From assembly GCF_020251205.1 (NCBI RefSeq), contig NZ_JAIWYX010000025.1:1-42759 (forward strand): DNA of 42,759 nucleotides. The letters are read 5' to 3'. The notes under the pieces are model-generated. The model saw only the letters and a list, made by a program, of their open reading frames with translations, searched no databases and was not told the DNA's origin. Of the stretch, positions 32,073 through 39,910 are shown piece by piece. The stretch's first letter is position 1. Each line of letters starts with the position of its first letter. Source of the DNA: Arthrobacter sp. M4 (GTDB taxonomy: Bacteria; Actinomycetota; Actinomycetes; Actinomycetales; Micrococcaceae). The position numbers were made by a program, and so were the translations under genes.

Positions 32073-33773
32073 GTGTCTCTTCAAGTCGTAGCAGAACAGC
32101 CGGCTTCGGCCGGCTCTGTTGCGCTGCCTGGGACCCAAGCGGTTCTTGCGTCCGTGGCTGAGTGGTGGGCGATCCGAGCCGCAAGGGCCGGCCTGAGCGG
32201 AGCGTGGGCGGATGTAACGCAAGCGTTGGAGGCACAGCCCCCGTTTCCGTTGCCTGCCGTGCCCCGAATGGACGAAGTCGGCTCTTTCACGTCGTCGGAG
32301 CAGCTTGGACAGCTCTATGTTGAGTCACTCGCAGGAGCCGAGAGAGCAAAAGAAGGCAAGCACTACACCCCTACGATTTTGGCAGAGCGCCTTTGGGACA
32401 TGACACGATCTGCCCTGGGTCTGCCGCGAGGTAAAGACCGGAGACTTCCCGGGCTTGTTCGTGACCCTGCCTGCGGCGCGGGCGCACTGCTTCTCCCGCC
32501 GCTGAGGGAACACCTGCGGGCGGCCTACAGGGACGATCCAGCCATCACGATGCGTAGTCTCGGCTCCCTTATCGCGGGGGTGGATATGGACCCGTGGTCA
32601 GCGTGGCTCACCAATGTAATCCTGGGGGCTGAAACACTTGCGACCCTCGCCCGCGTTCCAGAGGCGCGTCGTTCACCCGTGCCCGTTTTGGCCACGGCCG
32701 GGGATGGGTTGGAGGAAGGGCGCGAAAAAGCGGCAGCCACAATCATGAATCCTCCTTACGGCAGGCTTCGTCTGGCGGACGATGTGCGTGCTGGCTTTGC
32801 CCATGTCCTCTATGGGCACGCGAATATCTATGGGATGTTCATGGCTTCTGGAGCAGACAACACTGCCCAGGATGGTGTGTTGTCATGCCTGGTGCCCACC
32901 AGCTTCACGGCCGGCCGGTACTTCCACAAACTGCGCGGACACCTTGGCGAGACGATGCCAATGCACACGATGAACTTCGTCGACGGCCGCAACGGAGTCT
33001 TCAACGGCGTCCTCCAGGAAACATGCCTGGTGACGTTCAAGCGCAAGCCAGCACGACGAGTAAGAATCACCCGCTCGAACGGGCACGTAGAGAACGTTGG
33101 GGAGGTGCCCGTGCCCAAGGGCGACGGCTTATGGCTACTCCCCCGTGAATCGCGGGACGCCGCAATCGCAGCGGCTGCTGCCCGGATGACTCTCACGCTG
33201 GAGACAGCAGGCTGGCACGCCTCGACTGGCCCCCTTGTTTGGAACCGCCGTAAAGCGGATCTTCACAGCAGGCCCGGACGAAACAGGGCCATGATCCTTT
33301 GGGGCGCCGACATTGACGGCGGAGAAGTACACCGGGACGCTGCCCGTGACAAGGCACGGTTCCTCGCCCTCAATGTTAAATCGGACCTGAATGTCATGGT
33401 CCTGGAAGAGCCAGCTGTCCTTGTCCAGCGAACAACTGCCCCGGAGCAGTGCAGACGGATAGTGGCAGCAGATCTGAGCCAGGAGAAACTGGATTCCCTT
33501 GGCGGCAGGGTTGTCGTTGAGAACCACGTCAACGTCTTACGACCCACCGCTGCGGTTCCCCTTATCCAGCGCGCTACGCTGGCTCGAGTCCTACAGACAA
33601 AAACCATGGACCGGCTCATGCGCTGCATTTCAGGGTCGGTGGCCGTCAGCTCGTATGAAATCGACTCGCTGCCACTTCCCGATGCTAAAGTTTTGGCTTC
33701 ATGGGAAGGTCTCGATGACCTTGAATTAGAGCGGGCCGTCGCGTTGGCCTATACACCGGGAGCCAAAATTTGA
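32073..33773 (+). CDS. N6-adenine DNA methyltransferase of a BsuBI/PstI-like restriction system
   Basis: 566 residues; GTG 32073, with the in-frame region beyond it lacking a better site. SAM-binding motif I is RDPACGAGALLLPPL (about 130-145), and the catalytic motif IV is MNPPYGRLRL (about 225). An SLAGAERAKEGKHYTPTILAE block before motif I is typical of gamma-type N6-adenine enzymes. The overlap with the endonuclease (TTGA) shows a pair. By association with the PstI-like endonuclease it should protect CTGCAG; several such sites are in this plasmid (for example near 5769, 6618 and 11858). Confidence 0.9.
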   Translation: MSLQVVAEQPASAGSVALPGTQAVLASVAEWWAIRAARAGLSGAWADVTQALEAQPPFPLPAVPRMDEVGSFTSSEQLGQLYVESLAGAERAKEGKHYTPTILAERLWDMTRSALGLPRGKDRRLPGLVRDPACGAGALLLPPLREHLRAAYRDDPAITMRSLGSLIAGVDMDPWSAWLTNVILGAETLATLARVPEARRSPVPVLATAGDGLEEGREKAAATIMNPPYGRLRLADDVRAGFAHVLYGHANIYGMFMASGADNTAQDGVLSCLVPTSFTAGRYFHKLRGHLGETMPMHTMNFVDGRNGVFNGVLQETCLVTFKRKPARRVRITRSNGHVENVGEVPVPKGDGLWLLPRESRDAAIAAAAARMTLTLETAGWHASTGPLVWNRRKADLHSRPGRNRAMILWGADIDGGEVHRDAARDKARFLALNVKSDLNVMVLEEPAVLVQRTTAPEQCRRIVAADLSQEKLDSLGGRVVVENHVNVLRPTAAVPLIQRATLARVLQTKTMDRLMRCISGSVAVSSYEIDSLPLPDAKVLASWEGLDDLELERAVALAYTPGAKI

Positions 33774-35185
33774 GCGACAGCAGGGATCTTATGCCCGTCA
33801 TCACACGGGATCTTTGCCTTAGCCGACTCGAAATGGTGTTTCCCGTTGATGCCTTTCCTGGTGCACTACGAGGACAAATGGCTGCATCGGCAGTGGCTGC
33901 CCTGATCTGGGCCGGCTGTGTAGCCCCCACTGAGGACGGCGAACTTACACCCGATCTCCCCTATGCACGGCCTTCCACCGTCTTATGGATGAACGAAGAG
34001 CTCTTTGCCATCACCGATGAAGAGCGCCGCCGCCGCTGGTATAGCGTCTCCAAGAGCACAAAGAACAAAACCCATGAGCTGATGGCGTCCTGGGACATTG
34101 GCCTGACCCAATGGTATGCAGACAACTCACGCGAGCCGCTGAGAGATGATGTCTTCCACCCCTGGTCTGAGTTGGGAGCCATCCTGGGTGCGCCTCACCT
34201 GGATACAACCTCTCCAGCGCCGCGTTGGATCCTTCGCCGGAGTTTCGCACAACTCTTCGACCCGAGCCTCCACGGGGAAGAACTTCAGGAAGCCGTTGAC
34301 ACCTGGATTCAAACCCACATGTCCGCATCCGCCAGATTGCGGGCCAGTTTGGCAAATGCAAGGGCCAGGGCAACGCTAAGCGTTCCCGTGCGCATGCCGG
34401 ACGGCACGACAAGGGATCTGGCCCCGGGAAAATCGTCGGAAATCATCCAGGGCGTTATTCAAGGCTGGGCCATCGTCAGGCTCAAAGAGCCTGCCGTCCT
34501 GGCAATTAGTGAACCCGGCGATAAGTTTCATAAGGCTGATGCCGCCATCTTTGCGGCGGCCGGAATCAGCATCGATGTCAGCGACCTGCTACCCGACATC
34601 CTGATCGTTGATCTTGGCACCACACCCATGGATGTCTGGGTCGTGGAGGTTGTTGCCACGGACGGGCCGATCCACGAGCGCCGAAAGCGGAAGCTCATGG
34701 AGTGGGCCGCCCAGCAAGGACTGCCACCCGAAAACCTGCGGTACCTGACGGCGTTCCTTTCCAGGAACCACTCAGCGGCTAAGAGACTCATGCCGTCATT
34801 GGCCGCGGGCACCCACGCCTGGTTCCTGGACGAACCGGAGATGGAACTGTCATGGGCGGAAATAGCCTCGACCATCCCGGATAACGTCGTCCAGCTCCCC
34901 AAAAAGGTTGAGACTTCGAGTGAAGGCGTTCGGGGCATCCGCACTGAACTACGGCATTCCTCAACGGACGGCCACCGCACCGGCTTGGGGCCAGGTACGA
35001 CGGATACAGAGCTGTACGAGTATGACTGCCCCTGCGGGAAAGGCGCGGTCATCGAAGAGCACGAGAACGTCCCTGGCAATCAAGGGCACTACCGGCGTAT
35101 CGCCTGCGAGTCTTGCAGAGCTGAGTGGGATTTCGTCCCCGGTCTCTCCGTTCGACAATGGCGGCTGGAGCGGAAAACTCCCTAA
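33770..35185 (+). CDS. BsuBI/PstI-type restriction endonuclease with C-terminal zinc ribbon
   Basis: 471 residues, longer than PstI (326) or BsuBI (316). TTG 33770 overlaps the methyltransferase stop. The N-terminal third resembles the DNA-binding part of the family. The catalytic region follows: ILIVDLGTTP, VWVVEVVATDGPIHERRKRK, then the family block ENLRYLTAFLSRNHSAAKRL and HAWFLDEPEME. About 150 residues are added at the C-terminus, including CPCGKG (about 420-425) and CESC (about 446-449), a likely zinc ribbon. Cuts foreign DNA lacking the partner's methylation; CTGCAG specificity is inferred. Confidence 0.88.
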   Translation: MSDSRDLMPVITRDLCLSRLEMVFPVDAFPGALRGQMAASAVAALIWAGCVAPTEDGELTPDLPYARPSTVLWMNEELFAITDEERRRRWYSVSKSTKNKTHELMASWDIGLTQWYADNSREPLRDDVFHPWSELGAILGAPHLDTTSPAPRWILRRSFAQLFDPSLHGEELQEAVDTWIQTHMSASARLRASLANARARATLSVPVRMPDGTTRDLAPGKSSEIIQGVIQGWAIVRLKEPAVLAISEPGDKFHKADAAIFAAAGISIDVSDLLPDILIVDLGTTPMDVWVVEVVATDGPIHERRKRKLMEWAAQQGLPPENLRYLTAFLSRNHSAAKRLMPSLAAGTHAWFLDEPEMELSWAEIASTIPDNVVQLPKKVETSSEGVRGIRTELRHSSTDGHRTGLGPGTTDTELYEYDCPCGKGAVIEEHENVPGNQGHYRRIACESCRAEWDFVPGLSVRQWRLERKTP

Positions 35186-35302
35186 GCTGCCCCGCGAAAG
35201 CAGCGGTCCCCTGACATGGATATGTGCCACTGCGAACCGGATGCCATGACGACCGGCACTGTAGTTACCCCTCGTCTGTGTTTGGACGTGTGGAGGCCAC
35301 CG

Positions 35303-35614
35303 TTACTTGGCAGCCGCCGGCCGCAGCTCATGGTGGTCCCGCCATGCCTGCTCGCCGTCTTCGTACTCCACTGTCCATTCGTCCACACCGACCCGTTCAA
35401 CGATGACGGCCTGCTCCCAGGTGGGCCCCTCTCCCCTGAGGACTTCAACGGCGCTCTCGTCAGGGAACGGGTTGTGGCTAGCCAGGTACTCGCGGATTGT
35501 CTCGTCAAGCGGTGTCCGCCCGCCCTCGGGGGCCGCGTTGACCCACTGCTCCAAGGGATCGGTTCTGGCCCACCGCATTGCAAGGCCGGCTACATAGTTC
35601 GCCTCGCCGCTCAT
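35303..35614 (-). CDS. Unknown small protein, coupled to the next upstream gene
   Basis: 103 residues from ATG 35614 in ATGA overlap with the 35611-35955 stop. Acidic, with an N-terminal helix (ANYVAGLAMRWARTDPLEQW) and a beta-strand pattern near the end (VERVGVDEWTVEYEDGEQAW). No family recognised. The 117-base gap to the convergent restriction gene is non-coding. Confidence 0.6.
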   Translation of the reverse strand: MSGEANYVAGLAMRWARTDPLEQWVNAAPEGGRTPLDETIREYLASHNPFPDESAVEVLRGEGPTWEQAVIVERVGVDEWTVEYEDGEQAWRDHHELRPAAAK

Positions 35615-35955
35615 GGCTTGTCGTTGCTCCATGGCTCTTCAAAGGCGGGAGTACCGAACAAGCTCATGTACTCGCTGATTCCAATCTGGTCCTCGCGCCG
35701 TCGTCGTTCGTTCCGGACAACCGCAAGTCGCGCCACCCACTTCTCAAAGCCGTCTGCGCGGCGTTCCTCTGGTGTCCGCACCCGCCACGCCGGACTATCG
35801 AGCACCCCATAGAGAACCGTCAGGTTGGCGATGCAGGCCGTTAGACCGTTGTCGTGCTTTTCCAGCCCTGCCGGACTCAAGGTGGTCAGATCACCATCCC
35901 ATGCTGGCGCCCCGGGGTGCCTTCCAGCACTGTCACGTTCCTCGTTCGTAATCAT
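35611..35955 (-). CDS. Unknown small helical protein
   Basis: 114 residues; AAGGAGG lies six bases before ATG 35955. Mostly helical (GLEKHDNGLTACIANLTVLY and basic FEKWVARLAVVRNERRRRED). First gene of a two-gene unit with 35303-35614. No family recognised, but coupling and a consensus ribosome site make it real. Confidence 0.7.
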   Translation of the reverse strand: MITNEERDSAGRHPGAPAWDGDLTTLSPAGLEKHDNGLTACIANLTVLYGVLDSPAWRVRTPEERRADGFEKWVARLAVVRNERRRREDQIGISEYMSLFGTPAFEEPWSNDKP

Positions 35956-36079
35956 GTCCCCTCCTTGTGGATTCAGTGCTTCCGAGATCCGTTGCTTCGT
36001 CTTTTAAGCCACAGCCTCAGGAACCGGCTCAGCATATCTTCCGCCTCTGACAGGAATTGTCGACCGTCCGCTAGGTGGC

Positions 36080-36364
36080 CTACTGCTGGCGGTACTCTGC
36101 CCAGTGGGCAAGGACTGCCTGTTCCACAATGGCCCGTTTGGTGAGTTTCGTCTTGAACTTAGCGAAGTCGATCGTTTCGAAAACTTCATCGCTGACCTGG
36201 AGATTGAGGTCCCGTGGCGCAGCAGGCTTGGCCTTGTTGGCTGCCCTGGCGCCGGGGGCCGGCTGCACTGTCTGCGGCGGCTCGATAGGGTCCACGTGCT
36301 CGTCCGGGGCGGGCTTGATCTGTGCCCTGGTGCGGCGGTTACTCAAGTCCGGCTTGTTACTCAT
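36080..36364 (-). CDS. Ribbon-helix-helix partner of ParA
   Basis: 94 residues; ATG 36364 overlaps the parA stop by ATGA. The N-terminal 55 residues are Pro/Ala-rich and disordered. The C-terminal 40 form a ribbon-helix-helix: RDLNLQVSDEVFETIDFAKF, then LTKRAIVEQAVLAHW. This is the layout of ParG/ParR-like centromere-binding partners encoded behind Walker-type parA genes. It probably binds the TGTAGATT copies at the parA promoter (37147-37204). Confidence 0.8.
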   Translation of the reverse strand: MSNKPDLSNRRTRAQIKPAPDEHVDPIEPPQTVQPAPGARAANKAKPAAPRDLNLQVSDEVFETIDFAKFKTKLTKRAIVEQAVLAHWAEYRQQ

Positions 36365-37140
36365 CGGATTACTCTCTTCGATAGTTCGGTGTAGGCATCA
36401 AGTACCTTCTGCCCGCTCGGGTAGTCGCCGTACCAGTCCCCCGTAAGGCGAACCTGCTCAACGATGGTCCGTTTCGGCACCGTCGGTGTGAGCAGGAGTC
36501 CTGTTTCTTCCAGGTCCTCGAAGGAAACACGCTCGACCGAGGGTGTTCCCACCACGCGATCGTCAACGGCGGCCGCGATGATCCCCAGCTCGTCCAGCGT
36601 GTGGGTAGCTCCGATGCGGGCAAGGTTTTTCTTGAACTGGGTCACGGTCTGCCGCGCGCCGTTCACGCCGTCCACACCATCTCCTGAGAGTTTTGAGGCG
36701 TAGACGATGGAATCGGCGGCCGTCAGCGCTCCCTTGATGAGCGGCCCGCCTTGCCTGTTGGGGCAGTCAATAATCACCAGATCGGATTCAAGGCCCACCA
36801 GCGACGTTTTTAGCCGGTACTCGGCACCGTCTGCATACTCTGCTTCGCGGTTGCTAACGCTGCGCGCTGCCGGGACGACACGAATGTTCTCTGACCAGGC
36901 AGGAACGACGATGCCCAGTTCCTCGGCATAGCCTTCGCAGTCGTCGTAGGCGAGGATGGCGCCGACGTGAAGATGGTCCTCCTCCGGCTTGATGCCCGCC
37001 CACTTCGTGGTGGCGGCCCGAGGGTCAAGGTCTACCAGCGTCACCCGGCGCCCGCTTCTGGCCGCGATGACGGCCAGCGATACTGCGGTGGTGGTCTTGG
37101 TGACTCCACCGCTCTCTGAGTAAATCGCTAGTACCTGCAT
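36361..37140 (-). CDS. parA: ParA-type plasmid partition ATPase
   Basis: 259 residues. ATG 37140 lies exactly six bases after a possible -10 (TAGATT) with no ribosome site, so the mRNA may be leaderless. The Walker A region is YSESGGVTKTTTAVSLA, where the usual signature KGGVGKT becomes SGGVTKT, so the signature lysine is Ser10 and only the P-loop lysine remains. Walker B-like LVIIDCPNRQGG (about 125) is normal. Drives segregation with the small partner encoded directly downstream. The altered P-loop may change ATP turnover. Confidence 0.9.
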   Translation of the reverse strand: MQVLAIYSESGGVTKTTTAVSLAVIAARSGRRVTLVDLDPRAATTKWAGIKPEEDHLHVGAILAYDDCEGYAEELGIVVPAWSENIRVVPAARSVSNREAEYADGAEYRLKTSLVGLESDLVIIDCPNRQGGPLIKGALTAADSIVYASKLSGDGVDGVNGARQTVTQFKKNLARIGATHTLDELGIIAAAVDDRVVGTPSVERVSFEDLEETGLLLTPTVPKRTIVEQVRLTGDWYGDYPSGQKVLDAYTELSKRVIR

Positions 37141-37146
37141 AAGACG

Positions 37147-37204
37147 AATCTACATTCCTTCCAATCTACAATTCGGGAAATACACGCCTCGTGGTTTGTA
37201 GATT
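37147..37204. promoter_or_regulatory. parA promoter with three TGTAGATT-type sites
   Basis: TGTAGATT occurs on the minus strand twice in direct repeat (37154-37147 and 37170-37163, 16 bases apart) and once on the plus strand (37197-37204). The first copy contains the -10-like TAGATT of parA. This is a good candidate operator/centromere for the ParA partner protein. Confidence 0.6.
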
Positions 37205-37241
37205 TCTATTTTTCTGGTTTTCGGCATTCCGTGATTGCTGG

Positions 37242-37652
37242 CTACTTCGGATCAACGGTGACGGGCACACTGGCCCAATAGAGGGCACCCCTCTGATCCA
37301 TCAGCCGTTCCAGGTTTGGTCCGGCGTCGGTGCTGTGCAGATCGACGCTGCCTGACTCGGACAGCAGAGCAAAGCAGCGGCCCCCGCCAGCCTCGACGGC
37401 TGCCCACCACCCCGGAGGACTTGCCGGATTCGTGTCGTCCAGCATGATTTCCCCGCCGATCAGCAGCTGGAGTCGCTGCGACGTCGTGATGCGCAATTCG
37501 CCGTTTCCCTGCTGCGTCATGCCGCCGGCAGCGTCCCGCCATCCATGGGCGGTCAAATACCCGACCATCAGGGGCAGTTCGCGGACCCCTGCAATGAGCA
37601 GAGGCATTGCTGGAATGCCGCGCCCTGCCTGGATGAGTGCTTTCGCGTACAT
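37242..37652 (-). CDS. Unknown protein
   Basis: 136 residues; starts three bases after the previous stop, so it is coupled to 37656-37961. Moderately hydrophobic in the first 35 residues without a clear signal peptide, then a beta-rich region with GEIMLDDTNPASPPGWWAAV. No family recognised. Ends 101 bases from the divergent start of parA. Confidence 0.6.
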   Translation of the reverse strand: MYAKALIQAGRGIPAMPLLIAGVRELPLMVGYLTAHGWRDAAGGMTQQGNGELRITTSQRLQLLIGGEIMLDDTNPASPPGWWAAVEAGGGRCFALLSESGSVDLHSTDAGPNLERLMDQRGALYWASVPVTVDPK

Positions 37653-37655
37653 GGG

Positions 37656-37961
37656 CTATCTGCTTTCCGTGTCGAGCTGGGCGTGCACGCTGTCCATGAG
37701 TTGCGACAGGCCAGCGGCTTCCCAGGATCCGGGGCGGTTGTCCAGAAGGCTGTAGCCCTCTGCCACTTCCCGCTGCGCCTCCAGCATCCCCGCGTAGACG
37801 AGCTCGCCTATGTCGGTTCCGGCTCCGAGCTGGCGCAGGATCGCGTCTTTGATGGCTTCGACGTCCTCGTGATACTCCTGGCTTCGCGTCTCCAGTTCCT
37901 CGGGCGACTTGCCTGCGATGGCGCGGGCCTCAAATCCTCCGGGGATGATCTTCTGTGCCAT
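37656..37961 (-). CDS. Unknown small helical protein
   Basis: 101 residues; AAGGAGAA before ATG 37961. Long helices (EELETRSQEYHEDVEAIKDA and IGELVYAGMLEAQREVAEG) suggest a small helical bundle; the end is acidic. No family recognised. Preceded by a TGTAGATT copy (38055-38062). Confidence 0.65.
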   Translation of the reverse strand: MAQKIIPGGFEARAIAGKSPEELETRSQEYHEDVEAIKDAILRQLGAGTDIGELVYAGMLEAQREVAEGYSLLDNRPGSWEAAGLSQLMDSVHAQLDTESR

Positions 37962-38054
37962 GGGGTTCCGTTCTCCTTGATCGTTCGGGTTCCAGGGGCG
38001 AGCTGCCGGGCTGGCCGGGTCTGCATTGTGTCTGGATTTGCAGAAATCTTGTTT

Positions 38055-38062
38055 TGTAGATT
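38055..38062 (+). promoter_or_regulatory. Isolated TGTAGATT site
   Basis: TGTAGATT followed by TCTGGTTA, in the gap after hicB and before the next gene. Same motif as the par promoter (37147-37204) and repeats A and B. Confidence 0.45.
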
Positions 38063-38067
38063 TCTGG

Positions 38068-38463
38068 TTATGCTTCCGTGGGCTTCTTTGCTTTGAGTTG
38101 GGAGACTCGCTGGGTGGAAATGCCGAGCATGCGGGCGACTTCGGTAATGGTGAAGTGCTCGCTGAGTTCCGCGACGACGGCGCGTGATTCCGCAGCTCCC
38201 CGGGCGGAAAGCTCCTGGGCCTTCTCCATGTCCTCCCGCGCCTGCGTCCAGCGCTTCATGGCCTCATCAGGAGCCCGGAGCGTGACATTGATCTTGACCT
38301 CGTCGGGGTCGAGGTTGAGCACAGCGGCCGCAAGGTCCGTGGCCATGTCCTGGATATCCTTTGCCCTGCTGGCCTGGGTCACCTGGTCAAGCTCGTGGAT
38401 GTGGATTTCCCACCACTTGCCCTCCTTGTGGGCAACGGCTTCGAACTCGCGCTTGATGGTCAT
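38068..38463 (-). CDS. hicB: HicB-type antitoxin/regulator
   Basis: 131 residues from ATG 38463 (AGAGGAAAAG upstream). N-terminal HicB fold: FEAVAHKEGKWWEIHIHELD then ASRAKDIQDMATDLAAAVL. C-terminal helix-turn-helix: ITEVARMLGISTQRVSQL. Downstream of hicA on the same strand. HicB neutralises HicA and represses the pair; the helix-turn-helix is longer than a classical HicB ribbon-helix-helix. A 12-bp hairpin (38493-38520) stands between the two genes. Confidence 0.82.
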   Translation of the reverse strand: MTIKREFEAVAHKEGKWWEIHIHELDQVTQASRAKDIQDMATDLAAAVLNLDPDEVKINVTLRAPDEAMKRWTQAREDMEKAQELSARGAAESRAVVAELSEHFTITEVARMLGISTQRVSQLKAKKPTEA

Positions 38464-38492
38464 CTTTTCCTCTCGTACTGCCGGGCGGTGGG

Positions 38493-38520
38493 CCGGTAGG
38501 GGCCTTGCGGCCCCTACCGG
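38493..38520. terminator. Perfect hairpin between hicA and hicB
   Basis: CCGGTAGGGGCC / GGCCCCTACCGG with loop TTGC, six bases after the hicA stop (minus strand) and 30 bases before hicB. No T-tract. It could reduce read-through or stabilise one part of the transcript, giving unequal toxin and antitoxin output. Confidence 0.6.
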
Positions 38521-38525
38521 GAAGG

Positions 38526-38729
38526 CTACTGCCAGCCGCTCGGCGTGGTCGGCAGTCCCTTGGCAATCTGCCGGACGACTCCGGGGCTGAGGGTCCGGTG
38601 CCGGGGAACAGCAACGGTGGCTGTCCCGTCCGGCGAGGCCCATACGTCGTGCTTGCCCGTCTGCCGAATAATGCTCCATCCGGCCTTGGTCAGTTCCGCC
38701 TCGGCTTCTTTCCTTTTGATTTCCTTCAT
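38526..38729 (-). CDS. hicA: HicA-type toxin
   Basis: 67 residues. The pattern LTKAGWSIIRQTGKHDVWAS with the conserved His (H27) and VPRHRTLSPGVVRQIAKGL is diagnostic of HicA mRNA interferases, which bind RNA through a double-stranded-RNA-binding fold. The ATG lies six bases behind a TAGAAT -10, so the message should start at or next to the AUG (leaderless). Upstream of hicB, in the common HicA-HicB order. Confidence 0.9.
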   Translation of the reverse strand: MKEIKRKEAEAELTKAGWSIIRQTGKHDVWASPDGTATVAVPRHRTLSPGVVRQIAKGLPTTPSGWQ

Positions 38730-38735
38730 AACTCT

Positions 38736-38773
38736 ATTCTAGCCCCCCTTGCATGTCAATTGCAAGGGGGGCT
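38736..38773 (-). promoter_or_regulatory. hicA promoter with perfect 13-bp inverted repeat
   Basis: -35 TTGCAA (38765-38760), 18-base spacer, -10 TAGAAT (38741-38736). The spacer and surroundings form AGCCCCCCTTGCA / TGCAAGGGGGGCT around TGTCAAT (38741-38773). The promoter core is shared with those at 40510-40539 and 42526-42555. Confidence 0.75.
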
Positions 38774-38781
38774 AGGAAAAA

Positions 38782-38967
38782 CTAGTAGCTTTTAGGGGTT
38801 GCCGTCAGCGTTTCGGCTGCGGCCGCGACTTCCTGAGCCAGTGCGAGCGTCGCATACGCCTGCGCCATGCTGGCCTTGATGGCGGCGGCCACCGTGACGT
38901 CCGCGGGGAGGTTCTGGGATGCTTCGGTCAGAAGTGCGTTGGCCTCTGCAACGTACTGGTTGGGCAT
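38782..38967 (-). CDS. Unknown small Ala-rich protein
   Basis: 61 residues; AGGAGAAA before ATG 38967. It is Ala-rich and helical (VTVAAAIKASMAQAYATLAL). No family recognised. Ends just upstream of the hicA promoter. Confidence 0.65.
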   Translation of the reverse strand: MPNQYVAEANALLTEASQNLPADVTVAAAIKASMAQAYATLALAQEVAAAAETLTATPKSY

Positions 38968-38996
38968 TGGTTTCTCCTATGGTGGGCTTGCGGGGC

Positions 38997-39326
38997 TTAG
39001 GACGAGCGGAGTTGGTAGAGGCCGCCGTATCCTTTCGGTCTTGGGTAGGGCATTGGCCATCCTCCGGCGCGGACGAGTCGGATCTCTTCGATGGTGTAGA
39101 ACGGTTCAGTGACTCCGAGTTTGTGCATGTAGGCGCAGCGGCCGCCAGTCATCATCTCGTGTTCCTGGTCGAGGCGGGCCTGAACGCTGGGTTTGGCCCG
39201 GGCGTTCTCCGCGCCCCAGTTTGAATGGCAGGCGGGGCAGTAGGCGACTTCGTACGATTCTGCATCGAGGACGGTGGGGAAGCTCTGTGTGTCGAAGAGG
39301 GCGAGCTGTCCGGCCAATTCACTCAT
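38997..39326 (-). CDS. Unknown protein with a CxxC site
   Basis: 109 residues; AAAGGAAA before ATG 39326. Contains YCPACHSNWG (Cys pair about 30-33), a His in KHEMMTGG-like DQEHEMMTGGRCAYMH and a further Cys, so a zinc site is plausible. The end reads EEIRLVRAGGWPMPYPRPKG. No family recognised. Confidence 0.65.
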   Translation of the reverse strand: MSELAGQLALFDTQSFPTVLDAESYEVAYCPACHSNWGAENARAKPSVQARLDQEHEMMTGGRCAYMHKLGVTEPFYTIEEIRLVRAGGWPMPYPRPKGYGGLYQLRSS

Positions 39327-39355
39327 GGTCTTGGTTTCCTTTCGCGAGGAGAAAA

Positions 39356-39613
39356 TTAGAAAAGGGTTTGCTGGGTCCATGCCGGCGGGTGTTCCTGGTC
39401 CAGGTGTTCGATCAGTAGCGCGGCGGCGCCCTCCGGAGTCGGTCCCCAGAACCTGGGGTTTTCTGTCCAGTGGCAGACCGTGCAATCCGCGTGCCAGTGG
39501 GTCAGCCAATCGGGACATCCCACCAGCGGAAACGGGCCGGAGCAGCACCACGATGTTGAGTCGACCCGTCCCCGTCCCTGGATCTTCTCGGCCTGTTCCT
39601 TGGTCAGTGCCAT
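39356..39613 (-). CDS. Unknown small protein with Cys/His pattern
   Basis: 85 residues from ATG 39613, sharing its A with the preceding NrdH-like stop (TGATG). Contains STSWCCSGPF, HWHADCTVCHWTEN and EHLDQEHP, which together could bind zinc. Coupled to the redoxin gene. No family recognised. Confidence 0.65.
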   Translation of the reverse strand: MALTKEQAEKIQGRGRVDSTSWCCSGPFPLVGCPDWLTHWHADCTVCHWTENPRFWGPTPEGAAALLIEHLDQEHPPAWTQQTLF

Positions 39614-39855
39614 CAGGATTCCTTTCCGGTGAGGGCCAGAATTTTGTCGGGGCGGAACCCTGCCCATGTGTCGGTGTCGGTGATGACGACGGGGGCTGTC
39701 ATGTGGCCGGCCTTTTTGAAGGTTTCGCGGTCTGCCTCAGTCATTTCCCGGACGCGGTACGGGATCCCCTGGCGGTCCATGGCCTTCTTCGTGGCGGTGC
39801 ATTTGCTGCACTCGCGGCCTGCTTCGTCGGTGATCGTGTAGACGGTGATGCTCAT
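39613..39855 (-). CDS. NrdH/glutaredoxin-like thiol redoxin
   Basis: 80 residues; AAGGAG before ATG 39855. Active site ECSKCTATKKAMD (C16, C19), cis-Pro block TAPVVI and WAGFRPDKI match NrdH-type redoxins, which reduce ribonucleotide reductase. The active site reads CSKC rather than the more usual CVQC/CPAC. A plasmid-borne copy might supply reductant during establishment or serve another protein (inference). Confidence 0.82.
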   Translation of the reverse strand: MSITVYTITDEAGRECSKCTATKKAMDRQGIPYRVREMTEADRETFKKAGHMTAPVVITDTDTWAGFRPDKILALTGKES

Positions 39856-39879
39856 GGTTCCGACTCCTTGGGGATCGGT

Positions 39880-39902
39880 GGTGGCCGGGGACCCCGGCCA
39901 CC
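39880..39902. terminator. GC-rich hairpin downstream of the DUF3846 gene
   Basis: GGTGGCCGGGG / CCCCGGCCACC around a single A (effective loop larger). It lies between the DUF3846 gene and the redoxin gene without a T-tract, so it is a weak or structural terminator. Confidence 0.5.
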
Positions 39903-39910
39903 TTGGGCGG

